Shown here one piece after another: positions 1-7,900 of a stretch of 12,901 nt of DNA; the stretch's first letter is position 1, and the number at the start of each line of letters is the position of its first letter. Under the pieces are notes generated by a model. That model was not told where the DNA came from, ran no database searches, and saw only the letters and a program-made list of their open reading frames with translations. Source of the DNA: an uncultured Ruminococcus sp. (GTDB lineage: Bacteria; Bacillota; Clostridia; Oscillospirales; CAG-272); assembly GCA_902778985.1 (NCBI GenBank), contig CACYZS010000027.1, positions 1-12,901 on the forward strand, written 5' to 3'. The position numbers were made by a program, and so were the translations under genes.

Positions 1-1764
1 GTGCCGAAGGGGCACCCGCGCCACCTGTTTTCGCCCGCCGATCTGCCGGGATTGCTTGCCGAACGGTCGACCGAGGCGCAAACGCTTCGCCGGACGGCGG
101 AACTGGCGCTCGCCGGCGTGCCGATCGAACCGCCGCGCTTTCTGCACGACCAATGTGCGCTCCCGTACCGGGAGTATTTCGGGCGGTTCCGCGAGGCGTG
201 CGACCGGGATCTGGTCGCGCTGTCGCTCGGGTACGCCGTGCTTGGCGACGCCTCGTTCGGGGCAGCCGCGAAGGAACGGCTTCTGCGTTTCGTTTCGTTT
301 GATCCGAGCGCAGAGTGTTCGCTTGAGGACGGTTCGCGCGACGAGATCGGATTGTCGCTCGCACGTTGCTTGCCGTCGGTTTACGACCTGCTCTACCCGC
401 TGCTCTCGGAGGGGGAAAAGTCGCTTACGGAAGCGGCGATCGCGGCGTACGCCCGCCAGTGCGAGCGGCGTCTGCTTTCAATCGACTACCTTTCGCACCC
501 CGGCAACTCCCACGCCGGGCGGCTCCCCGCCTACCTCGGGGAGGCGGCGCTGATCCTCTCGGATACCGACGCCGTCGACCGGGACGCCTGTCTGCGCTGG
601 CTCTCCTACGCCCTGAAGATTTACGGCGGGATCTTCCCGCACTACGGCGGGGACGACGGCGGTTGGGCGGAGGGACCCTTCTACGCGACCAGTTACGTCC
701 GGTGGTTCCTGCCGTTCTTTTCGGCGGTCGAACGCTACACGGGCAAGAGCCTGTTCGCCCGTCCCTTCTACCGCAACCTGACGCGCTTCCTTCTGACCTT
801 CGCCGATCCCGCAGCCGAGAACCATCCCTTCGGGGACGGGTATTGGAGCCCCGGCGAGAGCGACGTCGAGTGGCCCGGCTTTTTCGCGCAGAATCCGTTC
901 CGCTACTACGCCCGCCGCTTCGGTCCGCCCTCGGCACAGAAAAAGAGCGGGGAACTGGAAAGCCCCGCCTTCTACAAACTGCATCTGCTCGACCTGTTTC
1001 TGCCGACGCCGCGTGAAGAACCCGCGCCCGAACCCGGGCGGCTGACCGTGTTTCCCGACACCGGCTTGCTCGCCCTGCGCACCTCTCCCGAGAAACCGGC
1101 GGAGAACCTCGTCTGCCTGATCCGCGCGTCGAAATTCGGCTCCGACTCCCACCGCCACCCCGACCAGGGCGGGTTCGCCCTGTTTTACGGCGGGGTCGCG
1201 CTGCTCTCGCCCTCGGGCTACTTCGGGCGGCGCTACGGCTCCAAACACCACCGCGAATGGACCAACACCTCGCGGGCGCATAACGTCCCGCTTTTCGGCG
1301 GCGTCGGACAGTACGAAAACGACTACCGCGCTGTCGGGCGGATCCTGTCTGCCGGCGACGACGGAGAAACGCTTACCGCCTCGGTCGCGGCGGGCGACGC
1401 CTATCCCGTCCCCGTCAGGTGGACGCGCTCTTTCGCGCTCTCCGACCGTACCCTTACCGTGTCGGACGAGTTTGAAACCGACGCGCCGGGCGAGATCACG
1501 CTCTGCCTGCATACGCTGTCGCGCCCCGAACCCGACGGCGTCGGATTCCGGATGACGCACCGCGGCGTGACCCTGATCTGCCGCCCGAGCGAGGGGATCG
1601 ACCGCCCGCCCGAAATATCCGACGCGTTCGCCGTCGACCTGAACGCCGGGGAACCCGAAGAGTACGCCGTGACCATGCCGCCGCAGTACCACGTTACCTA
1701 TCGGCTCCCGTCGGGCAGCCGCCGCGCGACCCTATCGTTTTCGGTCTCTTGCACAACGGCGTAA
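1..1764 (+). CDS. Heparinase II/III-like family protein (probable polysaccharide lyase)
   Basis: Predicted polysaccharide lyase of the heparinase II/III superfamily, which cleaves uronic-acid-containing glycans by beta-elimination. The first half (about residues 5-330) looks like the alpha-helical toroid domain, opening with HPRHLFSPADLPGL, a typical start for these proteins. Residues that fit the active site are H171 in GNSHAGR, H214-Y215 and the GGWAEGPFYATSY stretch (Y228, Y232). The C-terminal beta-sandwich half carries SHRHPDQGGF (H384, H386, D388) and TSRAHN (H427), as in the heparinase II/III-like domain. Substrate cannot be read from the sequence. The first codon is GTG at base 1, so the true start may lie upstream. 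With this start there is no signal peptide, which would mean a cytoplasmic enzyme acting on imported oligosaccharides, but the upstream edge is cut. A terminator follows closely. Family call is firm, specificity unknown. Confidence 0.8.
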   Translation: MPKGHPRHLFSPADLPGLLAERSTEAQTLRRTAELALAGVPIEPPRFLHDQCALPYREYFGRFREACDRDLVALSLGYAVLGDASFGAAAKERLLRFVSFDPSAECSLEDGSRDEIGLSLARCLPSVYDLLYPLLSEGEKSLTEAAIAAYARQCERRLLSIDYLSHPGNSHAGRLPAYLGEAALILSDTDAVDRDACLRWLSYALKIYGGIFPHYGGDDGGWAEGPFYATSYVRWFLPFFSAVERYTGKSLFARPFYRNLTRFLLTFADPAAENHPFGDGYWSPGESDVEWPGFFAQNPFRYYARRFGPPSAQKKSGELESPAFYKLHLLDLFLPTPREEPAPEPGRLTVFPDTGLLALRTSPEKPAENLVCLIRASKFGSDSHRHPDQGGFALFYGGVALLSPSGYFGRRYGSKHHREWTNTSRAHNVPLFGGVGQYENDYRAVGRILSAGDDGETLTASVAAGDAYPVPVRWTRSFALSDRTLTVSDEFETDAPGEITLCLHTLSRPEPDGVGFRMTHRGVTLICRPSEGIDRPPEISDAFAVDLNAGEPEEYAVTMPPQYHVTYRLPSGSRRATLSFSVSCTTA

Positions 1765-1788
1765 GGCGTTATTTCACTCGCTATTTTC

Positions 1789-1821
1789 AAACCGCCCCCC
1801 TTCGCAAGCGGGGCGGTTTTT
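1789..1821 (+). terminator. Rho-independent terminator after the heparinase-like gene
   Basis: A 10-bp perfect stem (AAACCGCCCC at 1789-1798 with GGGGCGGTTT at 1810-1819) is followed by T residues. It lies 25 bases after the stop codon and ends the upstream transcription unit before the yceD promoter. Confidence 0.85.
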
Positions 1822-1909
1822 GCGTCGGCGTGACGGCGGCTTTCCGCGTTCTCCCGGGCGCCGGGGATTCCCGTAAGGGAAAAATCCTTTTGAAAGACGA
1901 AAAAAAGTC

Positions 1910-1938
1910 TTGACAATCGCGCCGCCCTTCTGTATAAT
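1910..1938 (+). promoter_or_regulatory. Consensus sigma-70/SigA promoter for yceD-rpmF
   Basis: TTGACA at 1910-1915 and TATAAT at 1933-1938 are separated by 17 bp, an exact match to the housekeeping consensus. Transcription should start near 1945. This fits strong expression of a ribosomal protein operon. Confidence 0.92.
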
Positions 1939-1945
1939 ATATTCC

Positions 1946-1983
1946 GTGACTTTGGGCGAACTATGCGAAAACGCGCCCGTCAC
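1946..1983 (+). promoter_or_regulatory. Structured 5' leader hairpin of yceD-rpmF
   Basis: GTGAC (1946-1950) pairs with GTCAC (1979-1983), GGGC (1954-1957) with GCCC (1975-1978), and GCG (1965-1967) with CGC (1972-1974) around an AAAA loop. The mispaired bases, TTT and GAACTAT, are all on the 5' side. The structure begins where transcription should start. It may be an mRNA-stabilising 5' hairpin or a ribosomal-protein-type control element. I do not recognise it as a described leader family. Confidence 0.5.
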
Positions 1984-2010
1984 ACCTCGTTTTGATCCGA
2001 TCTTTGACCG

Positions 2011-2015
2011 GGAGG
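2011..2015 (+). promoter_or_regulatory. Ribosome binding site that sets the yceD start
   Basis: GGAGG lies six bases before GTG at 2022. This favours GTG 2022 over the in-frame TTG at 1992, which has no binding site and would lie within the leader just past the hairpin. Confidence 0.85.
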
Positions 2016-2021
2016 AAGAGT

Positions 2022-2585
2022 GTGAAACTTGATCTGAGAGCCCTGCTTGCCGGCGAGTGCCGCACGCTGCGGTTTCAATTTCCGCTTGATCCGCCCGACG
2101 ATACGACGGATCCCGGAAGCATCCTTTTCGGCGTTCGTTTTCCTTCTCCCATGGAGGCAAGCGGCGAGGTCGTCAATTCCGCGGGTTATATGCGGTTGCG
2201 TATGGATCTGTCCCTTGATTTCGTCGCACCCTGCGCCCGGTGTCTTGCCGACGTTGCCGGAACCTATCGGTTCAGCCTCGAGAAGACGGTCGCCACCCCG
2301 AAGATGCTCGAGGGACTGGACGAGGACAAGATCGACGAGTACGCGCTCGTCGAGGACGGCTTTCTCGACCTGGACGAACCGGCGCGGTCGCTCCTGCTCT
2401 CCGAGTTCCCCTCGCGGGTGCTCTGCAAAGAGGACTGCCGCGGACTGTGTCCATCGTGCGGGCACGACCTGAACGAAGGTCCCTGCTCGTGCAAACGGGA
2501 AGAGACCGATCCGCGTCTTTCCCCCCTTGCCGCCGTGCTCAAACGGCTGCGCGAAGAGGAGAAGACGAAGCCCGAAGGAAAGTAA
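2022..2585 (+). CDS. yceD: DUF177/YceD family protein, 23S rRNA accumulation factor homologue
   Basis: A 187-aa protein starting MKLDLRALLAGE. It belongs to the DUF177/YceD family, known to sit next to rpmF across many bacteria and linked to 23S rRNA accumulation and large-subunit assembly. Two cysteine clusters are visible: CARC (C71, C74) in the middle, and near the end CKEDCRGLCPSCG (C135, C139, C143, C146) followed by CSC, typical of the family and probably metal-binding. A lysine-rich tail ends the protein. The GTG start is chosen because GGAGG is correctly spaced before it. It is the first gene of a two-gene operon with rpmF, 44 bases downstream. Its molecular activity is not established, so the role rests on family and context. 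Confidence 0.9.
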   Translation: MKLDLRALLAGECRTLRFQFPLDPPDDTTDPGSILFGVRFPSPMEASGEVVNSAGYMRLRMDLSLDFVAPCARCLADVAGTYRFSLEKTVATPKMLEGLDEDKIDEYALVEDGFLDLDEPARSLLLSEFPSRVLCKEDCRGLCPSCGHDLNEGPCSCKREETDPRLSPLAAVLKRLREEEKTKPEGK

Positions 2586-2629
2586 GTTCAAAAAGATCGA
2601 CAGATCGTTGTCATAGGAGGTAAAACGCA

Positions 2630-2824
2630 ATGGCAGTACCGAAGAAAAAGGTTTCCAAGGCGCGCAGAGACAAGAGACGGTCCAGCACCTGGAAACTCGA
2701 CGCCCCCACGCTCTCCAAGTGCCCCAAGTGCGGCGAGTACAATCTTGCTTACCGCGTTTGCAGCAACTGCGGGACCTACAAAGGCGAACAGATCGTTGCC
2801 GAAAAGGCGGAGAAGAAGGCGTAA
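2630..2824 (+). CDS. rpmF: 50S ribosomal protein L32 (bL32), zinc-binding form
   Basis: A 64-aa basic protein beginning MAVPKKKVSKARRDKRR, the family hallmark, followed by STWKL and a four-cysteine zinc ribbon (C31, C34, C44, C47: CPKC and CSNC). Length is normal for bL32, a late-assembling large-subunit protein near the peptidyl transferase region. Because the cysteines are intact, this is the zinc-containing (C+) form rather than the zinc-independent paralogue made under zinc starvation. AGGAGG (2615-2620) lies nine bases before ATG. It is co-transcribed with yceD and followed by a strong terminator. Confidence 0.98.
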   Translation: MAVPKKKVSKARRDKRRSSTWKLDAPTLSKCPKCGEYNLAYRVCSNCGTYKGEQIVAEKAEKKA

Positions 2825-2840
2825 GTCTTCCGAAACGAAA

Positions 2841-2871
2841 GCGGACACCCGACGGTGTCCGCTCTTTTTTT
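2841..2871 (+). terminator. Rho-independent terminator after rpmF
   Basis: A 9-bp perfect stem GCGGACACC/GGTGTCCGC with loop CGAC is followed by TC and seven Ts. Read on the minus strand, the same hairpin is followed by TTTCGTTT and may also stop transcription of the convergent HAD gene. Confidence 0.92.
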
Positions 2872-2889
2872 GCCCGGAAGGGCTTTTTT
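2872..2889 (+). terminator. Small second hairpin with T-tract, tandem to the rpmF terminator
   Basis: GCCC (2872-2875) pairs with GGGC (2880-2883) around a GGAA tetraloop of the GNRA type, followed by six Ts. It directly follows the main terminator, and its T-tract overlaps the stop codon of the convergent HAD gene. It is probably a backup stop, but the 4-bp stem is weak alone. Confidence 0.45.
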
Positions 2890-3524
2890 ATTTTCGGAGA
2901 AGGAACGCTCCCGCCTCGGCGGGCGTTTTGCAGTAGGCGGCGACGGGATAGGGCGAAAACTCCTCTTTTCCGCCGAACCCCCAGAGCGCGGCGACGCACC
3001 CGGCGCCGACCGCCTGCGCCCCCTCGGCGTCGTACTTGCGGTCGCCGAGCAGGATCGCGTCGGCGGGCGCGCAGCCGAGTTTTGAAAGCGCGTAGCGGAG
3101 CACCCCTTCTTTTGTCTGCCGCTCTGGTCCTTCGCCCGACCCGACCACCAGATCGAAGTAGTCGGACAGTCCCAGTCGCAGTAAGATCTTGTCCGCCGCC
3201 GCCTGCAGTTTCGAGGTCCGCCTGGCGAAGGGCGGCGAGCAGTTCCGGGATCCCGGGATAGACCGCCGAGCGGAGATACCACTCCTCTCCCATATACCGG
3301 CGGCGGAAGACCTCGATCGCGCGCGGGATGTCGCTCTCCTTCACCCCGCAGACCACCCCGAACCCGTAGGGGAGCGGCGGACCGAGAAAGGGAAGACAGT
3401 CGTGAAACGACGGCGTCTGATAGCCGAGCGTCTCGAGCGCGTAGAAGGCGGAACCGATCACCCCTTCCGAGGTGTCGATCAGCGTTCCGTCAAGGTCGAA
3501 CAGTACGGTCGAATAGGTTTTCAT
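2888..3524 (-). pseudogene. HAD-superfamily phosphatase (phosphoglycolate phosphatase-like), split by a frame change
   Basis: The N-terminal part (from 3524) reads MKTYSTVLFDLDGTLIDTSEG, with the HAD motif I nucleophile D10 and acid/base D12, then a helical cap up to VYPGIPELLAALRQ. Near 3212-3230 the match moves to another frame: RTSKLQAAADKILLRLGL, then VVGSGEG, and motif IV GDRKYD. The protein ends at 2888. Relatives have about 13 residues between PELL and TSK. Here 19 bases remain where about 39 are expected, so roughly 20 bases are missing, including the strand leading to motif II. Restoring 20 bases would give 218 residues, normal for the Gph/PpaX type. Unshifted translation from 3524 would read on as junk into the antisense of rpmF and yceD. 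The gene is either a true pseudogene or an assembly error; promoter and all other motifs are intact. Confidence 0.85.
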
Positions 3525-3550
3525 GGATACCCCCGTTTCTTTACGGCACT

Positions 3551-3578
3551 ATTATACCATTCCGCGACAAAAAGTCAA
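3551..3578 (-). promoter_or_regulatory. Promoter of the HAD phosphatase gene
   Basis: On the minus strand TTGACT (3578-3573) and TATAAT (3556-3551) are separated by 16 bp, about 27 bases before ATG 3524. The leader is very short and the ribosome binding site (GGGGG at 3534-3530) is modest. Confidence 0.8.
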
Positions 3579-3610
3579 CCGCCGGGGGCGGGTTTTCACG
3601 CCGTTTTCCG

Positions 3611-3639
3611 CTTTTTGCCCCCGATGCGGGGCGAAAAAG
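3611..3639. other. Bulged inverted repeat between divergent genes
   Basis: CTTTTTGCCCC (3611-3621) pairs with GGGGC and AAAAAG (3628-3632 and 3634-3639), with one bulged G at 3633 and a six-base loop. It sits between the two divergent promoters. The A-run and T-run are part of the stem, so it does not look like an ordinary terminator. The rest of 3580-3720 shows nothing I can name. Confidence 0.35.
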
Positions 3640-3720
3640 GGCGCCCGGGGAACGCGTCTTGCTCCGGTTTTCAAAAGAGGGATTATTGCAAAAAAAGATA
3701 AAAAACCCCCCTTTTCCATC

Positions 3721-3749
3721 TTGATTTTCGTTATTTTATATGATATAAT
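3721..3749 (+). promoter_or_regulatory. Extended -10 promoter of the repeat-protein operon
   Basis: TTGATT (3721-3726) and TATAAT (3744-3749) are 17 bp apart, and TGA before the -10 box gives the extended motif TGnTATAAT. Transcription should start near 3756, leaving a leader of about 70 bases. This leader can fold: CCGTC (3771-3775) with GACGG (3800-3804), enclosing CCCG/CGGG (3782-3785, 3792-3795). Confidence 0.88.
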
Positions 3750-3813
3750 TTAATCAAACCATAATCCAAACCGTCATTTTGCCCGCGCGCACGGGTGAGG
3801 ACGGAAAAACAAC

Positions 3814-3820
3814 GGGAGGA
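3814..3820 (+). promoter_or_regulatory. Ribosome binding site that sets the start of the first repeat gene
   Basis: GGGAGGA lies seven bases before ATG 3828. An in-frame GTG at 3795 would add 11 residues but has no binding site and falls inside the leader hairpin, so ATG 3828 is preferred. Confidence 0.85.
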
Positions 3821-3827
3821 TACTGAG

Positions 3828-4937
3828 ATGGCAAAGCAGAAGAGACTGAACTACCTGGTGGACGGTGTCGTGGTTCACACCGAGTTCCTGAAAGAAGGCG
3901 AGAAGATCCGTATCATCAAGGCTCCTGAAAAACCCGGATACGAATTCAAGGAGTGGAAGGATCACCCCGTCTTCATGCCCAAGACGCACCTCAACATTGA
4001 GGCGGTCTACGTCCGGGGTTCTTTCCGCCTGACCTATACCATCGACGGCGTTGAGGTCGATCACGCCATGGTGACCTACGGCGACGAGATCACGCCGCTC
4101 CCGAGCCCCGAGCGCGAAGGGCTGACCTTCAGCGGCTGGCAGGGGCTTCCGCACACGATGCCCGCGCATCCGCTGACGGTGAACGGCACCTTCGCCGCCA
4201 ACACCTTCACGCTGACGCTCGTCATGAACGGCGAGACCTACGCGACCTACCAGTTCGAGCCGGGCGCCGACCTCTCCGACCTGCCCAACCCCGAACTCGA
4301 GGGCTATACGTTCTCCGGCTGGGGCAAACGCTACAAGAAGATGCCCGAGTCCAACCTGACCATGAAGGGCACCTTCAAGCCCAATAAACATTCGGTCGTC
4401 TTCAACGTCGACGACGAATACCGCTTCGAGAAGACGGTCGCCTACGGCGAACCCATCCGCGCGATCGCCGAGCCGGGCAGAGAGCACTACACCTTCACCG
4501 GCTGGGGCACGATCCCGGAGACCATGCCCGACTTCGACCTGACCTTCAACGGCTACTTCAACATCAACTGCTATCCCATCACCTTCTCGCTGGACGGCGA
4601 GGAGATCTTCTCCGACGAGTTCGACTACGGAACGCCGATCACGCCTCCTGAGATCCCCGCGAAGGAAGGGTACGTCTTCAGCGGCTGGCGCAACCTGCCG
4701 AAGACCATGCCCGACGAGGAGGTCCACGCCGAAGGGCGCTACTATCTGAGACGCTACCGCGTGATCTGCGAAGTCGACGGTGAAGAGGTCGACCGCGTAC
4801 AGGTCCTTTACGGCGCCGAGCCGGTCCTCCCCGACGCGCCCGAAAAGGAAGGTTTCCGCTTCGACGGTTGGGAAGGAGTACCGAAGACCATGCCGGCGCA
4901 GGACGTGACTGTGACCGCGAAGTACGTGGAAGTTTGA
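3828..4937 (+). CDS. Six-unit InlB B-repeat-like protein, no export signal
   Basis: A 369-aa protein made entirely of six tandem units of 61 residues. Each unit reads roughly YxLTFxVDGE, then G(D/E)PI, then P-KEGYxFSGW, then LPxTMPxxDLTV. This resembles the InlB B-repeat (Listeria-Bacteroides repeat, Flg_new family), a small beta-grasp-like fold common in surface proteins of gut bacteria. The first unit starts right after MAKQKR, so there is no room for a signal peptide, and the protein ends at the last repeat strand (VTAKYVEV) with no anchor, membrane segment or other domain. It is the first gene of an operon with the larger repeat gene, which begins 15 bases after its TGA and in the same frame. 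Function is unknown. It may pair with, or be a shortened copy of, the neighbour. The repeat family is clear; cellular location is unresolved. Confidence 0.9.
   Translation: MAKQKRLNYLVDGVVVHTEFLKEGEKIRIIKAPEKPGYEFKEWKDHPVFMPKTHLNIEAVYVRGSFRLTYTIDGVEVDHAMVTYGDEITPLPSPEREGLTFSGWQGLPHTMPAHPLTVNGTFAANTFTLTLVMNGETYATYQFEPGADLSDLPNPELEGYTFSGWGKRYKKMPESNLTMKGTFKPNKHSVVFNVDDEYRFEKTVAYGEPIRAIAEPGREHYTFTGWGTIPETMPDFDLTFNGYFNINCYPITFSLDGEEIFSDEFDYGTPITPPEIPAKEGYVFSGWRNLPKTMPDEEVHAEGRYYLRRYRVICEVDGEEVDRVQVLYGAEPVLPDAPEKEGFRFDGWEGVPKTMPAQDVTVTAKYVEV
3846..4934 (+). repeat. Tandem 183-bp coding repeats, six units
   Basis: The Met-Pro codons marking each unit are at 3975, 4158, 4341, 4524, 4707 and 4890. 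Every step is exactly 183 bp (61 codons). The units have diverged in sequence but not in length, which suggests that length is under structural constraint. Confidence 0.92.
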
Positions 4938-4939
4938 CT

Positions 4940-4945
4940 GGAGGA
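4940..4945 (+). promoter_or_regulatory. Ribosome binding site of the giant repeat gene
   Basis: GGAGGA lies seven bases before ATG 4953 and only three bases after the stop of the preceding gene. Spacing and surrounding bases match the site before the first repeat gene, suggesting that the two start regions are copies. Confidence 0.88.
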
Positions 4946-4952
4946 CTGACGA

Positions 4953-7900
4953 ATGTCAAAACAGGAGAGAGCAAAGGAACTCTATCGTCTGATCTACAAG
5001 GTCGACGGTAAGGTCAGTTTCGCGGAATGGTACGCGAAGGGTGAATCCCTGAAGTCGGTCGCCGTTCCGTCCAAGGGGACCTACGAGTTCAGCGGATGGA
5101 GCAATCTTCCCGACAAAATGCCGGACCACGACGTGGTGATCGAGGGTACTTTCACCCCCGCTCTGCACGATCTTGTCTTTATGCTCGAGGGCGGGGAATA
5201 CACCCGCCGTCGGATCGCCTTCGGCAGTCCGACCGAGTCCCCCGAGGTCCCCGAGAAACACGGCGCCACCTTCGCCGGGTGGGAGGGACTTCCCGAGACC
5301 ATGCCCGACGAGGATCTGACGGTCAACGGACGGTACGAGAACAACTCCTACCGCCTGACCTACGTCGTCAACGACCGCCATTCCTTTACGGAGATGGTCC
5401 CCTACCAGTCGGTGATCGAACCGATGGATTACCCGAAGAAGGATCACTACGCCTTTTCGGGTTGGGAAGGTCTGCCCGAGACCATGCCCGACCACGACGT
5501 GACGGTTGAGGGTCGTCTGGAAATGAAGACCTTCCGGCTGGTCCGTATCGTCGACGGCGAGGTGTTCATGGACGAACAACTCCGCATCGGCGATAAGATC
5601 AACAAGAAGGCGAAACCCGTCAAGGAAGGGTACTATTTCAGCGGCTGGCGCAACCTGCCCGACACGATGCCCGACCACGACATCACCGCGATCACCAGTA
5701 TGTATCCCGCCCGTTACCGGGTGGACTACGAGATCGACGGCGAGATCTGGCGCACCGCCTACCAACCCTACGAATCCAAGTTCGAGCCCGAGATCCCGAC
5801 CGACCTCGAAGGCAGAACTTTCGTCGGCTGGACCGACGCCCCCGCGACCGTGCCGATGCACGACTTCGTAGTCCACGGCACCACGGTCCCCGCGGGTGAA
5901 GAGGTCCCCGCCGAACCCGAGATCACGACCTACACCCTGACCTTTGAGGTCGACGGCGAGATCGTGCAGCGCAGGATCCTCGAAGAGGGCGCCGCGATCG
6001 AACTGCCCGAACAACCCGCAAAAGAGGGATATACCTTCGCGTGGGAGAACGCCGCCGAGACCATGCCGGCGGGCGACCTTACGGTCAACGGTTCCTACAC
6101 CCTGAACCTCTACCGTCTGTCCTTCCTGGTCGACGGCGAGGAGATCTCGTCCGAGTCGCTGCCTTTCGGCGCACCCATCACGGTCCCGACGCCCGAAGAG
6201 AAACCCGGCAAGACCTTTGCGTGGAGCGACGAGATCCCCGCGACCATGCCCGCTTCCGACCTGACGGTCACGGGCGGATACGGTGAGGGTTCCTTCACCT
6301 ATACCTTCGTCTGCGAGGGCGAGACGGTGGCGGAAGGGAGCGTTCCCTTCGGCTCCGCCCTGATCGTTCCCGAAATGCCCGAGCGCGACGGCTGCCGCTT
6401 CGAGTGGGACGAGATCCCCGCGACCATGCCTGCGGAGGACGTCACGATCGAGGGACGCTACGTTCCGACCGAGTTCACGGTCTCCTTCCGCGCCGAGGGC
6501 GAGATCATTTCCGAGTGCAGCGTCGCCGCGGGTGACCCGATCCCCGCGCCCGCTCTGCCCGAGAGGACCGGTTACACCTTCTCCGGCTGGGGGCGGATCC
6601 CCGACGAAATGCCGGCGGAAGACCTGGTCTTCGACGGGATCTTCACCATCAACGATTACCGGCTGACCATCATCGCCGGGACCGAGGCGCTCTTTGACGG
6701 GTCGGTCGAGTTCGACTCCCCGATCTCGGTGCCCGACGCGCCCGCCCTCGAGGGTTACACCTTCGACGGTTGGGGCGACGTTCCCGCGACCATGCCGGCG
6801 CACGATCTCACCATCGCGTCGGGGTACACCCCGATCGCCTACCCGCTCACCTTCAACCTGAACGGCGAACCGATCTACTCGCGCGAGGTCTCCTTCCGGT
6901 CGCCCGTCATTCCGCCCGACGTCGTGGTTCCCGAGGGGTATATCTTCTCCGGTTGGGGCGACGTTCCCGCGACCATGCCGGCGCACGCCCTGTCGATCGA
7001 CGCGACGCTGCGCGGCGCGATCTTCCGCCTGACCTTCCTGCTCGACGGCAAACCCGTCTACGAACAGGATATCGCGGCGGGCGAACCCATTCCGCTGCCT
7101 GCCGAACCCGACCTGCCGGAAGGGTACGAGGCGGACGGTTGGGGCGTGATCCCCGAGGTGATGCCCGCAGAGTCGCTCACCTTCGCCAACTACACCCACA
7201 AGACCAGTTACACGCTCCGCTTCGTCCTTGACGGAGAGACGGTCTCGCAAACGCGCGTCGCCTTCGGCGATCCCATCGTCGCGCCCGCGGTCGAGATCCC
7301 GTCCGAGCGCCGCTTCCTCGGTTGGAACGAATGTCCCGACACGATGCCGTCCCACGACCTGACGGTCGAAGGGAAGACCGAGATCCGCAAGACCTCGATC
7401 GTCTTCACGGTCGACGGCAAGGCGGTCGCGACGGTCACCGGCTTCGTCGGTTCGCCGGTCGAGGAGATCCCCGAGGCGCCCGAAAAGGACGGCATGGACT
7501 TTGCCGGCTGGATCGGTCTTCCCGAGGTCTTCCCGAAAGAGGATACCGAGGTCGCCGGCGACTACGCCAAGGGTCTTTCGACCGTTACCTTCGTCCTTGA
7601 CGGCGAGGTGTTCGCGGAGAAGAAGGTCCGCTTCGGCGATCCCGTCGTCGCGCCCGCCGTTCCCGAAAAAGAGGGATACGGCTTCTCGGGTTGGAAGAAC
7701 CTTTCCGAGGAGATGCCCGCGTACGACTTCACCGTGTCGGGCGAGATGATCCCGAACGTTCACACCGTCACCTTCACCCTGGACGGCGAAAACTACGAGA
7801 CGCGCAAGGTCGCCTTCGGCGAGCCTGTCGTCTGCCCGGATCTGCCCGACGACGCTACGAGACAGTACGTCTGGGGAGAATACCCCGAGACCATGCCCGA

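Noticed and set aside
478..1692. A 404-codon minus-strand open frame opposite the heparinase-like gene.
   Set aside because: It is rich in Arg, Gly and Val with no recognisable motif, while the plus strand carries clear lyase motifs throughout.
2011..2021. Alternative yceD start at TTG 1992.
   Set aside because: It has no binding site before it, and the extra ten residues are not like YceD N-termini. GTG 2022 has GGAGG at the right spacing.
1980..2887. Continuation of the HAD reading frame through the antisense of rpmF and yceD to give a 514-aa protein.
   Set aside because: After residue 105 or so the HAD similarity ends, the sequence becomes Arg-rich junk, and the real C-terminal half is found in another frame. 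It also runs through a terminator and two clear plus-strand genes.
4935..4955. Possible UGA read-through or alternative genetic code joining the two repeat genes, since both are in one frame separated by TGA codons.
   Set aside because: Tryptophan is encoded by TGG throughout the window, there are two TGA codons in the gap, and a well-placed GGAGGA precedes the second ATG. Two separate genes explain it better.
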